From the NCBI GenBank assembly GCA_025361765.1, contig JANYJS010000087.1, positions 1-59,180 of the forward strand: a DNA stretch of 59,180 nt. The letters run 5' to 3'. Origin of the DNA: Bacillota bacterium. Lineage in GTDB: Bacteria > Bacillota > Clostridia > Peptostreptococcales > Anaerovoracaceae. The position numbers and the translations under genes are program-made. Shown one piece after another: positions 1-6,928 of the stretch. Position 1 is the stretch's first letter; each line of letters opens with the position of its first letter. The notes beneath the pieces are model-generated. The model worked only from the letters and a program-made list of their open reading frames with translations, did not search any database and was not told the DNA's origin.

Positions 1-242
1 TAACAAGAATATTACCCAAAAAATTGAGTGTCGCTCTGTGGATAACTTACAGAGTTTAATAAATATTCTCATCGGTAAGTTAAAAGCAATAATTTATCGA
101 AGAAGATTGAAAGGTGGCGATGTAAATGTTAAAATATTTAATTAACAGCCTGAATTCTTCGTAAAACAGTGTTCTGTAAAGCTAATTAAAAATGCACGTG
201 GAATTTAGATAAAATATAATTCGTGGAAAGGTGGTGCAGGGT
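1..242. other. Leading intergenic region
   Basis: I see no convincing coding sequence here. A perfect DnaA-box-like 9-mer (TGTGGATAA) lies at about 38-46, inside a small inverted repeat (CTCTGT ... ACAGAG, 35-55). The stretch just before 243 carries AAGGTGG, which fits as the ribosome binding site of the following lipoprotein gene. What lies upstream of the window is unknown. Confidence 0.4.
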
Positions 243-869
243 ATGTTTATTATTCGCAGGATATCGGAGGTTATAATCATATTCATTCTCATTATGGGTT
301 TGTTTACAAGCTGCTCTACGAAGGAAGACAAAACTGGAGCACTCGATAATAAACCCGAGACCGGCAACATTGGTCAGATCGCCACTGGCGAGCCTGTTGA
401 AATTCCTACAGTCGAAGTAAAGCCGGAAGGCACGCTCATCTCTTATGATAAAGCCGGAGACAAACTAGATGGTTTCGTTCTGGATGTCCCTCCTGGGGCC
501 TATACTGTAGATACTTCTTTTAAAATCAGCTACGCTCCAATCACCGAACACACCTTCGGCTCAGCGGTCACGCCCATTTCGCCGATGATATCCGTCGACA
601 ATGGCGGGATATTATCCGCGGAGCCAATATACATTCGCGTACCAGTCAGTGTCCCCGAGGGATACATTGCGATGGGTTTTTTATATGACAAAAATACCGG
701 CAATATTGAAAGTATGCCTCTATCCTCCACCGATTCGGAATCAGTTACCGTTAGTACGCTTCATTTCTCGAGCTTTTTCATCAGCATGATTGAAAAGACT
801 CTGCTTGAAAAAGATATTGTATCAGGATTTATACCCGGTGTTGACGACTTCCAGTTTGTCACCTTATAG
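243..869 (+). CDS. Predicted lipoprotein of unknown function
   Basis: A 208-residue exported protein. The N-terminus has basic residues (RR), a hydrophobic segment and a lipobox (LFTSC, Cys about residue 24), so it should be a lipid-anchored surface protein. After a Ser/Thr/Glu/Pro-rich linker the body is beta-rich (DGFVLDVPPGAYTVDT, then VTVSTLHFSSFF), which resembles ZU5-like or Ig-like extracellular modules, but I cannot name a family. I chose ATG 243 over GTG 231 because AAGGTGG sits about 7 bases before 243. It is convergent with the small lipoprotein at 874-1101 and nearly abuts it. The role is unknown. Confidence 0.7.
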   Translation: MFIIRRISEVIIIFILIMGLFTSCSTKEDKTGALDNKPETGNIGQIATGEPVEIPTVEVKPEGTLISYDKAGDKLDGFVLDVPPGAYTVDTSFKISYAPITEHTFGSAVTPISPMISVDNGGILSAEPIYIRVPVSVPEGYIAMGFLYDKNTGNIESMPLSSTDSESVTVSTLHFSSFFISMIEKTLLEKDIVSGFIPGVDDFQFVTL

Positions 870-873
870 CAAT

Positions 874-1101
874 CTATTTTGCTTTTGCTTTAGTCAGGGC
901 CTGATTTACTAAATCATAGAATTGACTATAGGCAATAGTTGCTTCGGATATGGCATCTGATTTCCCGTCAGCATCAAACTCTGGCGTTGTCGGTTCAGGC
1001 GTAGGTGCTGGCGTTGCTGCTGGTGAGCTGCATGCGGTAAAAAGTGTGAACGCTAATAGAATCATCAATGCCGGAATAGCGGCCATTCTTAATTTGTTCA
1101 T
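874..1101 (-). CDS. Small predicted lipoprotein
   Basis: 75 residues. The sequence begins with a hydrophobic signal (MNKLRMAAIPALMILLAF) ending in a lipobox LFTAC, followed by a Pro/Thr/Ala-rich linker (about 26-42) and a short helical C-terminus ending in KAKAK. AGGAGAGGACT before the ATG gives a good ribosome binding site. No domain is recognised. The gene is convergent with the larger lipoprotein and only 4 bases from its stop. It may be a small cell-envelope peptide, but the function is unknown. Confidence 0.65.
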   Translation of the reverse strand: MNKLRMAAIPALMILLAFTLFTACSSPAATPAPTPEPTTPEFDADGKSDAISEATIAYSQFYDLVNQALTKAKAK

Positions 1102-1228
1102 AGTCCTCTCCTTCTCTCATTCAATCATTTGCACAATAAAACATCTTTGACAACCAGTCCACATCATTCAAAATGCTTTCAAGAATTTAATAAAGCTCGT
1201 TATAATTAGGATGTGATCAAATGCAAAA

Positions 1229-1267
1229 AACAGCATCGGAACAGATCTCATCTGTCCTGATGCTGTT
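1229..1267 (-). terminator. Probable terminator downstream of the DUF2680 gene
   Basis: Two 18-base arms (1229-1246 and 1250-1267) pair over a 3-base loop with only G-U-type exceptions. On the minus strand the hairpin is followed by TTTTTTGC, which makes it rho-independent-like. It lies about 245 bases past the DUF2680 stop, so the assignment to that gene is an inference. Confidence 0.5.
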
Positions 1268-1431
1268 ATAAGGCTTACCTGGGCATATTCTAGCCGATAT
1301 ATTCCTTACTATAGCATAATCCCGAAAGTAACAACAGTTCTTATCATTACTCTATACGGTCCTAATAAGCGCTATCTTGAATTCATTTTGTGCTCTAATT
1401 ATATATGAATTAAATTTATAGTAAATAGTTT

Positions 1432-1480
1432 TTAAAAAAATTGGTCGTTTTCAGGGTTAAAAAATTGGTCACTTCAGGGT
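1432..1480. repeat. Direct repeat, possible mobile-element end
   Basis: Two adjacent copies of an AT-rich run followed by TTGGTC and TTCAGGGT. Tandem short repeats of this type occur at the ends of IS21-family elements, but no transposase is present, so this could be a relic or simply a local duplication. Confidence 0.3.
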
Positions 1481-1511
1481 CATTAGCGTGCTTTTCTCCC
1501 TCACAGGAAAG

Positions 1512-1994
1512 TTATTGATTTAAACAGCCTTTGCCAGCCCCTTGTCCCATGCCATGACCCATGCCATTTCCTCTGCCAGCGCCGTTACCTAGTCGAGCAG
1601 CATTGCCTTGACCATTGCCAAAACCGATTCCCGACTTTTGTCCAATTTTGGCTGTCCCGCTACCGTCACAGATGGCTTGATTGTCTTTAATATCATTATA
1701 GATTTCATCTGCCTGAGCCTGTGTCAGGGCCTTATCTGCAACTCTTTGATCCAAAAGAATCTTTTTCTGTTCCAGCATTTGGGCCTGGAATTCGTCTAGC
1801 TTTCCAGCGTCTTTAGCGATCGTCCCGTAGGTTGTTCCTGCGCTGCGCTGAACATATAAGTCCTCCACGCTTTTACCTGTCAATCCAGAAACAATCTGGG
1901 CCGGCGTGCTTGCTGTTGCTGCGAAGGCAGTCCCTGCGGTTCCCATTATGCCAACGATTGCAACCACGGCAATAAGCTTTTTTGTTGTCTTCAT
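1512..1994 (-). CDS. Exported DUF2680-family protein
   Basis: 160 residues. It has a Sec signal peptide (about 1-26, cleavage near AFAA), then a helical DUF2680-type region (about 30-105) with a characteristic short alternation of ALTQAQADEIY. The C-terminal third is Gly/Asn/Gln/Met/His-rich (about 115-160), like many secreted metal- or envelope-stress-associated small proteins. AAGGAG lies before the ATG and a perfect TATAAT -10 (complement of 2043-2048) lies upstream without a good -35, which hints at activator dependence. It lies just downstream of a histidine kinase/response regulator pair on the same strand, so it may be their target. The molecular function of DUF2680 is unknown. Confidence 0.7.
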   Translation of the reverse strand: MKTTKKLIAVVAIVGIMGTAGTAFAATASTPAQIVSGLTGKSVEDLYVQRSAGTTYGTIAKDAGKLDEFQAQMLEQKKILLDQRVADKALTQAQADEIYNDIKDNQAICDGSGTAKIGQKSGIGFGNGQGNAARLGNGAGRGNGMGHGMGQGAGKGCLNQ

Positions 1995-2174
1995 CTCATT
2001 TTCTCCTTATAATGTGTTTGTTTAGATTTGGTTTGTATCTTTATTATAAGGAGCATTTGTGATGAAAGTTTGACGAAGGGGTAAAAGAAGTTTGTTTTTT
2101 CTGATTTAATTCGAGTCGATCTTATATGATTTTTGAGTCGGCCTATTAAGATTAAGTTGGCTTTTGATGATTGA

Positions 2175-3587
2175 TTAGGCTTTCTTAAGTTCAAACCAAA
2201 AGGTCGTTCCTTTTCCCATATTGCTATCAACGCCATATAGCGCATCGTGGGCGCTGAGAATGTTTTTAACAATGGCAAGTCCAAGCCCCGTGCCCGTCTT
2301 TTCTCTTTTCCCGGACTTATCCGCTTTATAGAAACGTTCCCAGATATAGGGCATTTCTTCCTTCGGAATGCCTTCTCCTTTATCTCTAATTTCCACCCTG
2401 ATTCTGTCCATCATATCCTTAGTTTCAATGCTTATGATGCTTCCCTCGGGAGAATGGTTAAAGGCATTGTTGATCAGATTATAAAGAACCTGCTCGATTT
2501 TGCTCTCATCCCCAAGAGTAAAAGCTTCATCCGCCATTAATTCCTGGTTTTCGGTTCTTCTAAAGATAGTAATCCCCGTTCGTTCACTTAACAGTTCATA
2601 TTTTTTAGCCACCCGATTTAAGGTTTCATCAAGCCTGAATTTCTCCATTGTGACATCAGAATAGCCAGCCTCCATTTGTGAAAGCCTGAGCATATCCTCT
2701 ACAATGCTGCCTAGGCGGTCCGCTTCCTCAATAATGATGCCAATCTGCTTCTCTCTTTTCTCAGGGCTATCGCCGCTGATATCACGAATGGTTTCTCCAT
2801 ATCCTTTAATAAGGCTAAGAGGCGTCCTCAGCTCATGGGAGACATTAGCCAGAAGGTCTTTTCTCAGTTGTTCTACTTTTGATAATCCTCTGCCCATGTC
2901 ATTGATGGCTTCCCCAAGTCTTCCTATTTCGTCTTTTCGTCCTGTTTTTATCCTGGCAGATAGATTCCCTGATGCCATATCTAGGGAGACACGAGTAATA
3001 TCCAATATGGGTTTTGTGAAGGATTTTGATAAAATATAAGTCAGAAGAAGCGTAGCGGCCAGTAGAATCAATGTAATATAAACCAGCTGCTGCTTGAGAA
3101 TAGACACGGTATCGGCCACCGGGGTTAAAGGCAGCGTAATCATAAGCGCGCCCTGCACTGTCTCTTTATCCAAAACAGGAATACCAATTAGCATAAACTG
3201 GCTGCCAAAACGCGGGTGGGTCATGGGTGAAAGTACAATTTCACCTTTTAAGATTTGATTGTAGGCTTCCGTAATCTTCGTGCTACGCATCATTCCCATT
3301 TGGCCATTCATGCCGGCAGTCCCTGTCGTAAAGATTACTTGGTTTTTTAAGTCCATCAGTTCAGCCGTTAGATTGTTGTTGTATGAAAAAATATCCAGCT
3401 TGTCTTCGACGGCCGAAAGGTCACTCATATCCTTAACGATTTCCATCCCGGCGTCTTTAATGTCATTGATGCGCATTTGGGTATAGAAATTATTCAGAAA
3501 CACAATTTGAAACAGCCACAGCAATACCAAGACCACGGCTACCAGGGTCATCATACCAAGCCAGAGTTTTATGGCAATGCTCTTCAT
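2175..3587 (-). CDS. Sensor histidine kinase (HAMP, HisKA, HATPase)
   Basis: 470 residues. TM1 is about 7-30, an extracytoplasmic sensor region about 31-160, TM2 about 167-188, then a HAMP linker (about 189-240). The HisKA box is NVSHELRTPLS with the phospho-acceptor His near 251. The C-terminal HATPase_c domain shows an N box (NLINNAFNHS), G1 (DKGEGIP) and G2 (GTGLGLAIVK). The gene follows its response regulator (ends at 3669) after a gap of about 80 bases that contains a 17-bp tandem repeat. The DUF2680 gene follows. The ligand is unknown; the exported partner suggests an envelope or metal signal. Confidence 0.9.
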   Translation of the reverse strand: MKSIAIKLWLGMMTLVAVVLVLLWLFQIVFLNNFYTQMRINDIKDAGMEIVKDMSDLSAVEDKLDIFSYNNNLTAELMDLKNQVIFTTGTAGMNGQMGMMRSTKITEAYNQILKGEIVLSPMTHPRFGSQFMLIGIPVLDKETVQGALMITLPLTPVADTVSILKQQLVYITLILLAATLLLTYILSKSFTKPILDITRVSLDMASGNLSARIKTGRKDEIGRLGEAINDMGRGLSKVEQLRKDLLANVSHELRTPLSLIKGYGETIRDISGDSPEKREKQIGIIIEEADRLGSIVEDMLRLSQMEAGYSDVTMEKFRLDETLNRVAKKYELLSERTGITIFRRTENQELMADEAFTLGDESKIEQVLYNLINNAFNHSPEGSIISIETKDMMDRIRVEIRDKGEGIPKEEMPYIWERFYKADKSGKREKTGTGLGLAIVKNILSAHDALYGVDSNMGKGTTFWFELKKA

Positions 3588-3600
3588 TCATTCTCTCCCG

Positions 3601-3650
3601 TCATTTTTAATCTACTGTCATTTTAATCTACTGTCATTTTTAATCAATTG
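3601..3650. repeat. 17-bp tandem repeat, three copies
   Basis: Three near-identical units (TCATTTTTAATCTACTG type) at 3601-3617, 3618-3633 and 3634-3650, with one copy a base shorter and the last diverged at its end. The array fills the gap between the response regulator stop and the histidine kinase start. Similar arrays recur elsewhere in the window. Confidence 0.8.
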
Positions 3651-3668
3651 TAATCTTTATATCTACCG

Positions 3669-4364
3669 TTATCTATTATCCCCTGTCTCAAATTTATAGC
3701 CTGTACCCCAGACTGTTACGATAAATTTTCTATAGTCTCCCAAACTTTCGCGGAGCATCTTGACATGGGTATCCACGGTTCGGTCTTCCCCATAGAAATC
3801 ATAACCCCAAACTGAGTTTAAAAGCTGCTCTCTTGAAAAAACTCTATTAGGATTGTCTATAAAAAAATTGAGCAACTCATAATTTTTAGGTGTGAGGTTT
3901 ACCAAACTGCCATCGACATAGACATTTCTCGCATTAAATTCAATTTTAAGCCCTTCAAAACTGATACTTTCCAGTTTTGCTTCATTTTGTCCAACATTCA
4001 CATGTCTTCGCACAATGACTTTGATTCTGGCAAGTAGCTCTTTTGGGCTAAAGGGCTTTACCATATAATCGTCAACCCCGAGCTCAAAGCCAAATAGTTT
4101 ATCATATTCTTCGCCCCTTGCTGTAAGCATGATGATCGGCACCTGGGATGTCTTTCTGATTTCTCTGCATACTGTCCATCCATCTATTTTAGGCATCATG
4201 ACATCAAGAATAATCAGGGTATAGTCCTTTTCGGCAAAATAATCAAGGGCAGAGGCGCCGTCTGCCGCCTCATCCATCTCATAACCCTCACGAATGGTAT
4301 ACTCCTTGATCATTTCTCTGATTCTTTGTTCATCATCCACTATTAAGATTTTGATTTTTTCCAT
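3669..4364 (-). CDS. OmpR/PhoB-family response regulator
   Basis: 231 residues. The N-terminal receiver domain carries VDDE near residue 10 and the phospho-acceptor Asp54 in ILDVMMP, with Thr in MLTARG and Lys in MVKPFSP. The C-terminal winged-helix Trans_reg_C domain (about 130-231) has LTPKNYELL and VDTHVKMLRESL. I chose ATG 4364 because AGGTGAT lies at good distance; the upstream GTG at 4373 overlaps that site. It should be the partner of the kinase encoded downstream and act as a transcription factor, possibly on the DUF2680 gene. Confidence 0.92.
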   Translation of the reverse strand: MEKIKILIVDDEQRIREMIKEYTIREGYEMDEAADGASALDYFAEKDYTLIILDVMMPKIDGWTVCREIRKTSQVPIIMLTARGEEYDKLFGFELGVDDYMVKPFSPKELLARIKVIVRRHVNVGQNEAKLESISFEGLKIEFNARNVYVDGSLVNLTPKNYELLNFFIDNPNRVFSREQLLNSVWGYDFYGEDRTVDTHVKMLRESLGDYRKFIVTVWGTGYKFETGDNR

Positions 4365-4424
4365 AACGATCACCTGCCTAATATGGTTATTATACGCGAA
4401 ATCTGGTTCGTATTATACATGCGC

Positions 4425-4456
4425 AAAAAAATGGAGGGATTACCCTCCATTTTTTA
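4425..4456 (-). terminator. Bidirectional terminator
   Basis: The arms AAAAAAATGGAGGG and CCCTCCATTTTTTT pair over an ATTA loop. The hairpin sits just after the stop of the glutaredoxin-like gene and has T-runs on either strand. It separates that gene from the two-component system. Confidence 0.9.
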
Positions 4457-4466
4457 TGCACTTTTT

Positions 4467-4703
4467 TTATGCATTCAATAACTTATCAATCGCCGCCTGA
4501 TTAAATCCGACGATGTACTGACCATTAATGTTGATTACAGGGACCCCCTGTTGGCCAGTCTTTTCAACCATTTCCATAGCAGCGGTCCTATCTTTCGAAA
4601 CATCAAAATCCTCAAATGCTACATTTTTTGAGACCAAATACTTCTTAGCCGTCGTGCACCATGGGCATGTAGGTGTAGAATATACTTTAACTTTAACTGT
4701 CAT
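4467..4703 (-). CDS. Glutaredoxin-like thiol-disulfide oxidoreductase
   Basis: 78 residues, a single thioredoxin-fold domain of NrdH/glutaredoxin size. The redox motif CPWC is at residues 13-16 and the cis-proline loop is TGQQGVPV (about 50-57). Such proteins reduce disulfides or persulfides in the cytoplasm. ATG 4703 has a perfect AGGAGGT about 8 bases upstream, so I prefer it to the TTG six bases earlier. It is monocistronic, with a terminator after it. A CsoR-like palindrome overlapping a TATAAT lies about 75 bases upstream, suggesting metal- or sulfide-responsive control (inference). Confidence 0.88.
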   Translation of the reverse strand: MTVKVKVYSTPTCPWCTTAKKYLVSKNVAFEDFDVSKDRTAAMEMVEKTGQQGVPVININGQYIVGFNQAAIDKLLNA

Positions 4704-4776
4704 AATCAATTACCTCCTATAATTTGGCTTTGTATTGAATCACAAAATTGATTCACTTTTCAATTTCCTTAATTTA

Positions 4777-4797
4777 ATTATACCCATGTGGGGTATA
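4777..4797 (-). promoter_or_regulatory. CsoR/CstR-like operator overlapping a -10 box
   Basis: A perfect 7-bp inverted repeat TATACCC-(5)-GGGTATA lies at 4779-4797. On the minus strand its second half overlaps TATAAT (4777-4782), about 75 bases before the glutaredoxin gene. G-tract palindromes of this type are bound by CsoR, CstR and RcnR family repressors. No such regulator is in the window, and no good -35 was seen. Confidence 0.45.
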
Positions 4798-4798
4798 C

Positions 4799-6007
4799 CT
4801 AAACACTCTGCCAAATTTCTTTGATCGTCCTTCCAGTAATTTGATTAATCTGAGATTCCAGCTCGAAAGCCTTTTTAAATCTGACTTGAATTCTCTCAAT
4901 AATTTTAGCGTCTTCACTAAATTTTTCCATCATAGGCTGGGCTCTCTCATTCAAATCAACCAATTGTGTTTCCTTCATCATTTTGTCTGCCAAACATAAA
5001 ATATCCATTTCTGTTATGGCTTCATCGCCTTTGCCTTTCAAATAAAACATGTGATTCTCTATAAGATCAGCCGCCAAATCAAAGCCATAAAGTCTGGCTA
5101 TGGCCGCCCCTTCTTCACCATGCCTTGGCCTGTCTCTAACCATGTCATGCAGTAAAGCGGAACTTCTTATTAAATCACTATTGAGCTTGATCCCATGCTT
5201 TGAAAGTGCTTCGGCAATTTTTACGGCCAGATCGGCTACTGCGATGCAGTGGGCTTTGGCGAAGGTCGGCGTGTTGAATTGTTCAAGTAGCCTGAGGCAA
5301 TTGTCACAATCCGGCGTCTGCATCTTTTCCCAATGAAGGGTCAGGGCTTTGTAATCCTCTTTTGAATCCATATCCATGACCACCTCTTCAAAATCCAAAT
5401 CCAGTCGAATCAGCTTTTCCTGGTGAATGGTCATAATTTCCTTTAGCCCTTTTTCTCCATTATTGTTTAGTATTTCCGGGATCAATGACACTGGCAGTAA
5501 TGGCGGATGTCCTTTTTTTCCATTAAAGCATGGAACAATCATGAAACTAGGATTGTCTTCATAGGCATTGACGAGATCAAGGAAAACCTGCGGTGGAATC
5601 AATGGGCAATCCACGGGCAAAACAAAAAAGGCTTCGATTTCAGGATTCAGCACAGAAACTCCCGCCTGAACGGAGGTAAACATGCCTTGTTCATAGTTGG
5701 GATTAAAAACACTTCTCACAGTTTCCTTTTCTATCTGGAGCTTAACGTTTTCAGTTTGCTTTTCATAATCTAATAGCGGCTGCAGTTTCTCTGAGTCCAT
5801 TTCGCAGTCTATTAGTGGCAGCAGCGTCTCTGAATTATAGCCTAAAACCACAACAATTTCGGTTATGCCGGCCAGTTTTGTGGTTCTTATCAGTTTAGAA
5901 AGCGCTGGTATGCCCCCGAAGGGCAGCATAGCTTTTAGCTCTCCCATACGAGAGGAGAAACCGGCAGCCAAAATGATTACACCATATTTTTTGGAGTTAG
6001 TTAGCAT
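4799..6007 (-). CDS. MobA-like nucleotidyltransferase fused to an HD domain
   Basis: 402 residues. The N-terminal half (about 8-205) is a MobA/MocA-like NTP transferase with the nucleotide loop AAGFSSRMGELKAMLPFGG and LPVDCPLIPP. This family attaches a nucleotide to molybdopterin (as in MocA) for molybdenum hydroxylases. The C-terminal half (about 225-390) is an HD phosphohydrolase domain (AKAHCIAVADLAVKIAEAL, ALLHDMVR). It overlaps the 3' end of the xdhC-type gene by 11 bases, so the two are co-translated. No molybdenum hydroxylase structural gene is in the window. The role of the HD domain is unknown. Confidence 0.82.
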   Translation of the reverse strand: MLTNSKKYGVIILAAGFSSRMGELKAMLPFGGIPALSKLIRTTKLAGITEIVVVLGYNSETLLPLIDCEMDSEKLQPLLDYEKQTENVKLQIEKETVRSVFNPNYEQGMFTSVQAGVSVLNPEIEAFFVLPVDCPLIPPQVFLDLVNAYEDNPSFMIVPCFNGKKGHPPLLPVSLIPEILNNNGEKGLKEIMTIHQEKLIRLDLDFEEVVMDMDSKEDYKALTLHWEKMQTPDCDNCLRLLEQFNTPTFAKAHCIAVADLAVKIAEALSKHGIKLNSDLIRSSALLHDMVRDRPRHGEEGAAIARLYGFDLAADLIENHMFYLKGKGDEAITEMDILCLADKMMKETQLVDLNERAQPMMEKFSEDAKIIERIQVRFKKAFELESQINQITGRTIKEIWQSV

Positions 6008-6839
6008 TGTTTTCCACCTGTTTTGACAGCTCTGCCCGCACCTTGATCATTTCAGCTGCAACACTGATAGCGATTTCTTCCGGTGTTTCCGCGCCGATTT
6101 CAACTCCAATTGGAGCGTGCACCCTGGCAAAGTCTTTCTCACTAAATCCATCGGCTTTTAGCTGATCATACACGACTGCTATTTTTTTCCTGCTGCCGAT
6201 CATTCCGATATAGGCGCAGTCAAAATCAAGGGCCTGCTTCAGTACATCATAGTCACCGCTATGGCCGCGGGTAACAATGACAATATAACTGGCTGGACCA
6301 ATCTGGCAGTCTTTAAAAGCTATCTGAAAGCTTGAAAGAACAACCAACTCATCAGCCTCTGAAAATCTATCAAGGCTTGCAAATTCTGCCCTGTCATCAA
6401 GGATTGAAACAGAAAAACCAACATAATTCAATATCTTTGCAATTTCTTTACCCACATGTCCAGCCCCAAATATGAAAGCGGTTGCACTTGATTCCTCTGC
6501 ATCCTCTTCAAAATTTTCCGGGTGCAAATGGTCTATATACTCAACGCTGATGCTGGCGTCCCCACCGCAGCGCATATCGATGCCCTTCTGATCCGCTGGA
6601 GTTAGACTGAACTCATGAATTTTTGATATTTTCGTACTAAAGGTTTCCGTGCAAATAGCTTCCACCATTGCTTCGAGCTTACCCCCACCAACAGTACCAA
6701 AGGTTTTGCCCTCTTTGGTCATAATCAGCCAGGCACCTTTTTTTCTTGGCGTTGATCCCATGGTCTGAATTACTTTAGCAACGACAAAATCTTCTCCCTG
6801 TTCGATGAAATCCCTGCCAATTTTAATGATATCTTTCAT
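5997..6839 (-). CDS. XdhC/CoxI-family molybdoenzyme maturation protein
   Basis: 280 residues. The N-terminal XdhC_CoxI segment has TMGSTPRKKGAWL, TVGGGKLE and MRCGGDASISVEYI. The C-terminal Rossmann-like XdhC_C domain begins at about 127 (FIFGAGHVGKEIAKIL) and continues with VIVTRGHSGDYDVLKQAL, MIGSRKK and IGVEIGAETPEEIAIS. XdhC proteins bind the molybdenum cofactor and help its sulfuration and insertion into xanthine dehydrogenase-type enzymes. AAGGAG precedes the ATG. It is the first gene of a two-gene unit with the MobA-like-HD gene. The client enzyme must lie elsewhere. Confidence 0.88.
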   Translation of the reverse strand: MKDIIKIGRDFIEQGEDFVVAKVIQTMGSTPRKKGAWLIMTKEGKTFGTVGGGKLEAMVEAICTETFSTKISKIHEFSLTPADQKGIDMRCGGDASISVEYIDHLHPENFEEDAEESSATAFIFGAGHVGKEIAKILNYVGFSVSILDDRAEFASLDRFSEADELVVLSSFQIAFKDCQIGPASYIVIVTRGHSGDYDVLKQALDFDCAYIGMIGSRKKIAVVYDQLKADGFSEKDFARVHAPIGVEIGAETPEEIAISVAAEMIKVRAELSKQVENNAN

Positions 6840-6928
6840 GCTTAAATCTCCTTTTTTACTTTAAAATTCGTAAATCTTCTATTTTCTACTTCTAAAATTT
6901 GTGCCGCTCATACACTGGTTAACACAAT

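Larger units (their letters stand above)
1102..1511. other. Intergenic region with hairpin and direct repeat
   Basis: No gene is evident in this 410-base stretch. It holds a long inverted repeat (1229-1267) and two direct copies of an AT-rich motif around AAAATTGGTC...TTCAGGGT (about 1432-1457 and 1457-1480), discussed separately. The rest is AT-rich without clear signals. Confidence 0.5.

Noticed and set aside
1991-2284. 97-codon minus-strand frame overlapping the kinase 3' end
   Set aside because: It lies partly in an alternative frame of the kinase and partly in the DUF2680 promoter, with no domain or ribosome binding site.
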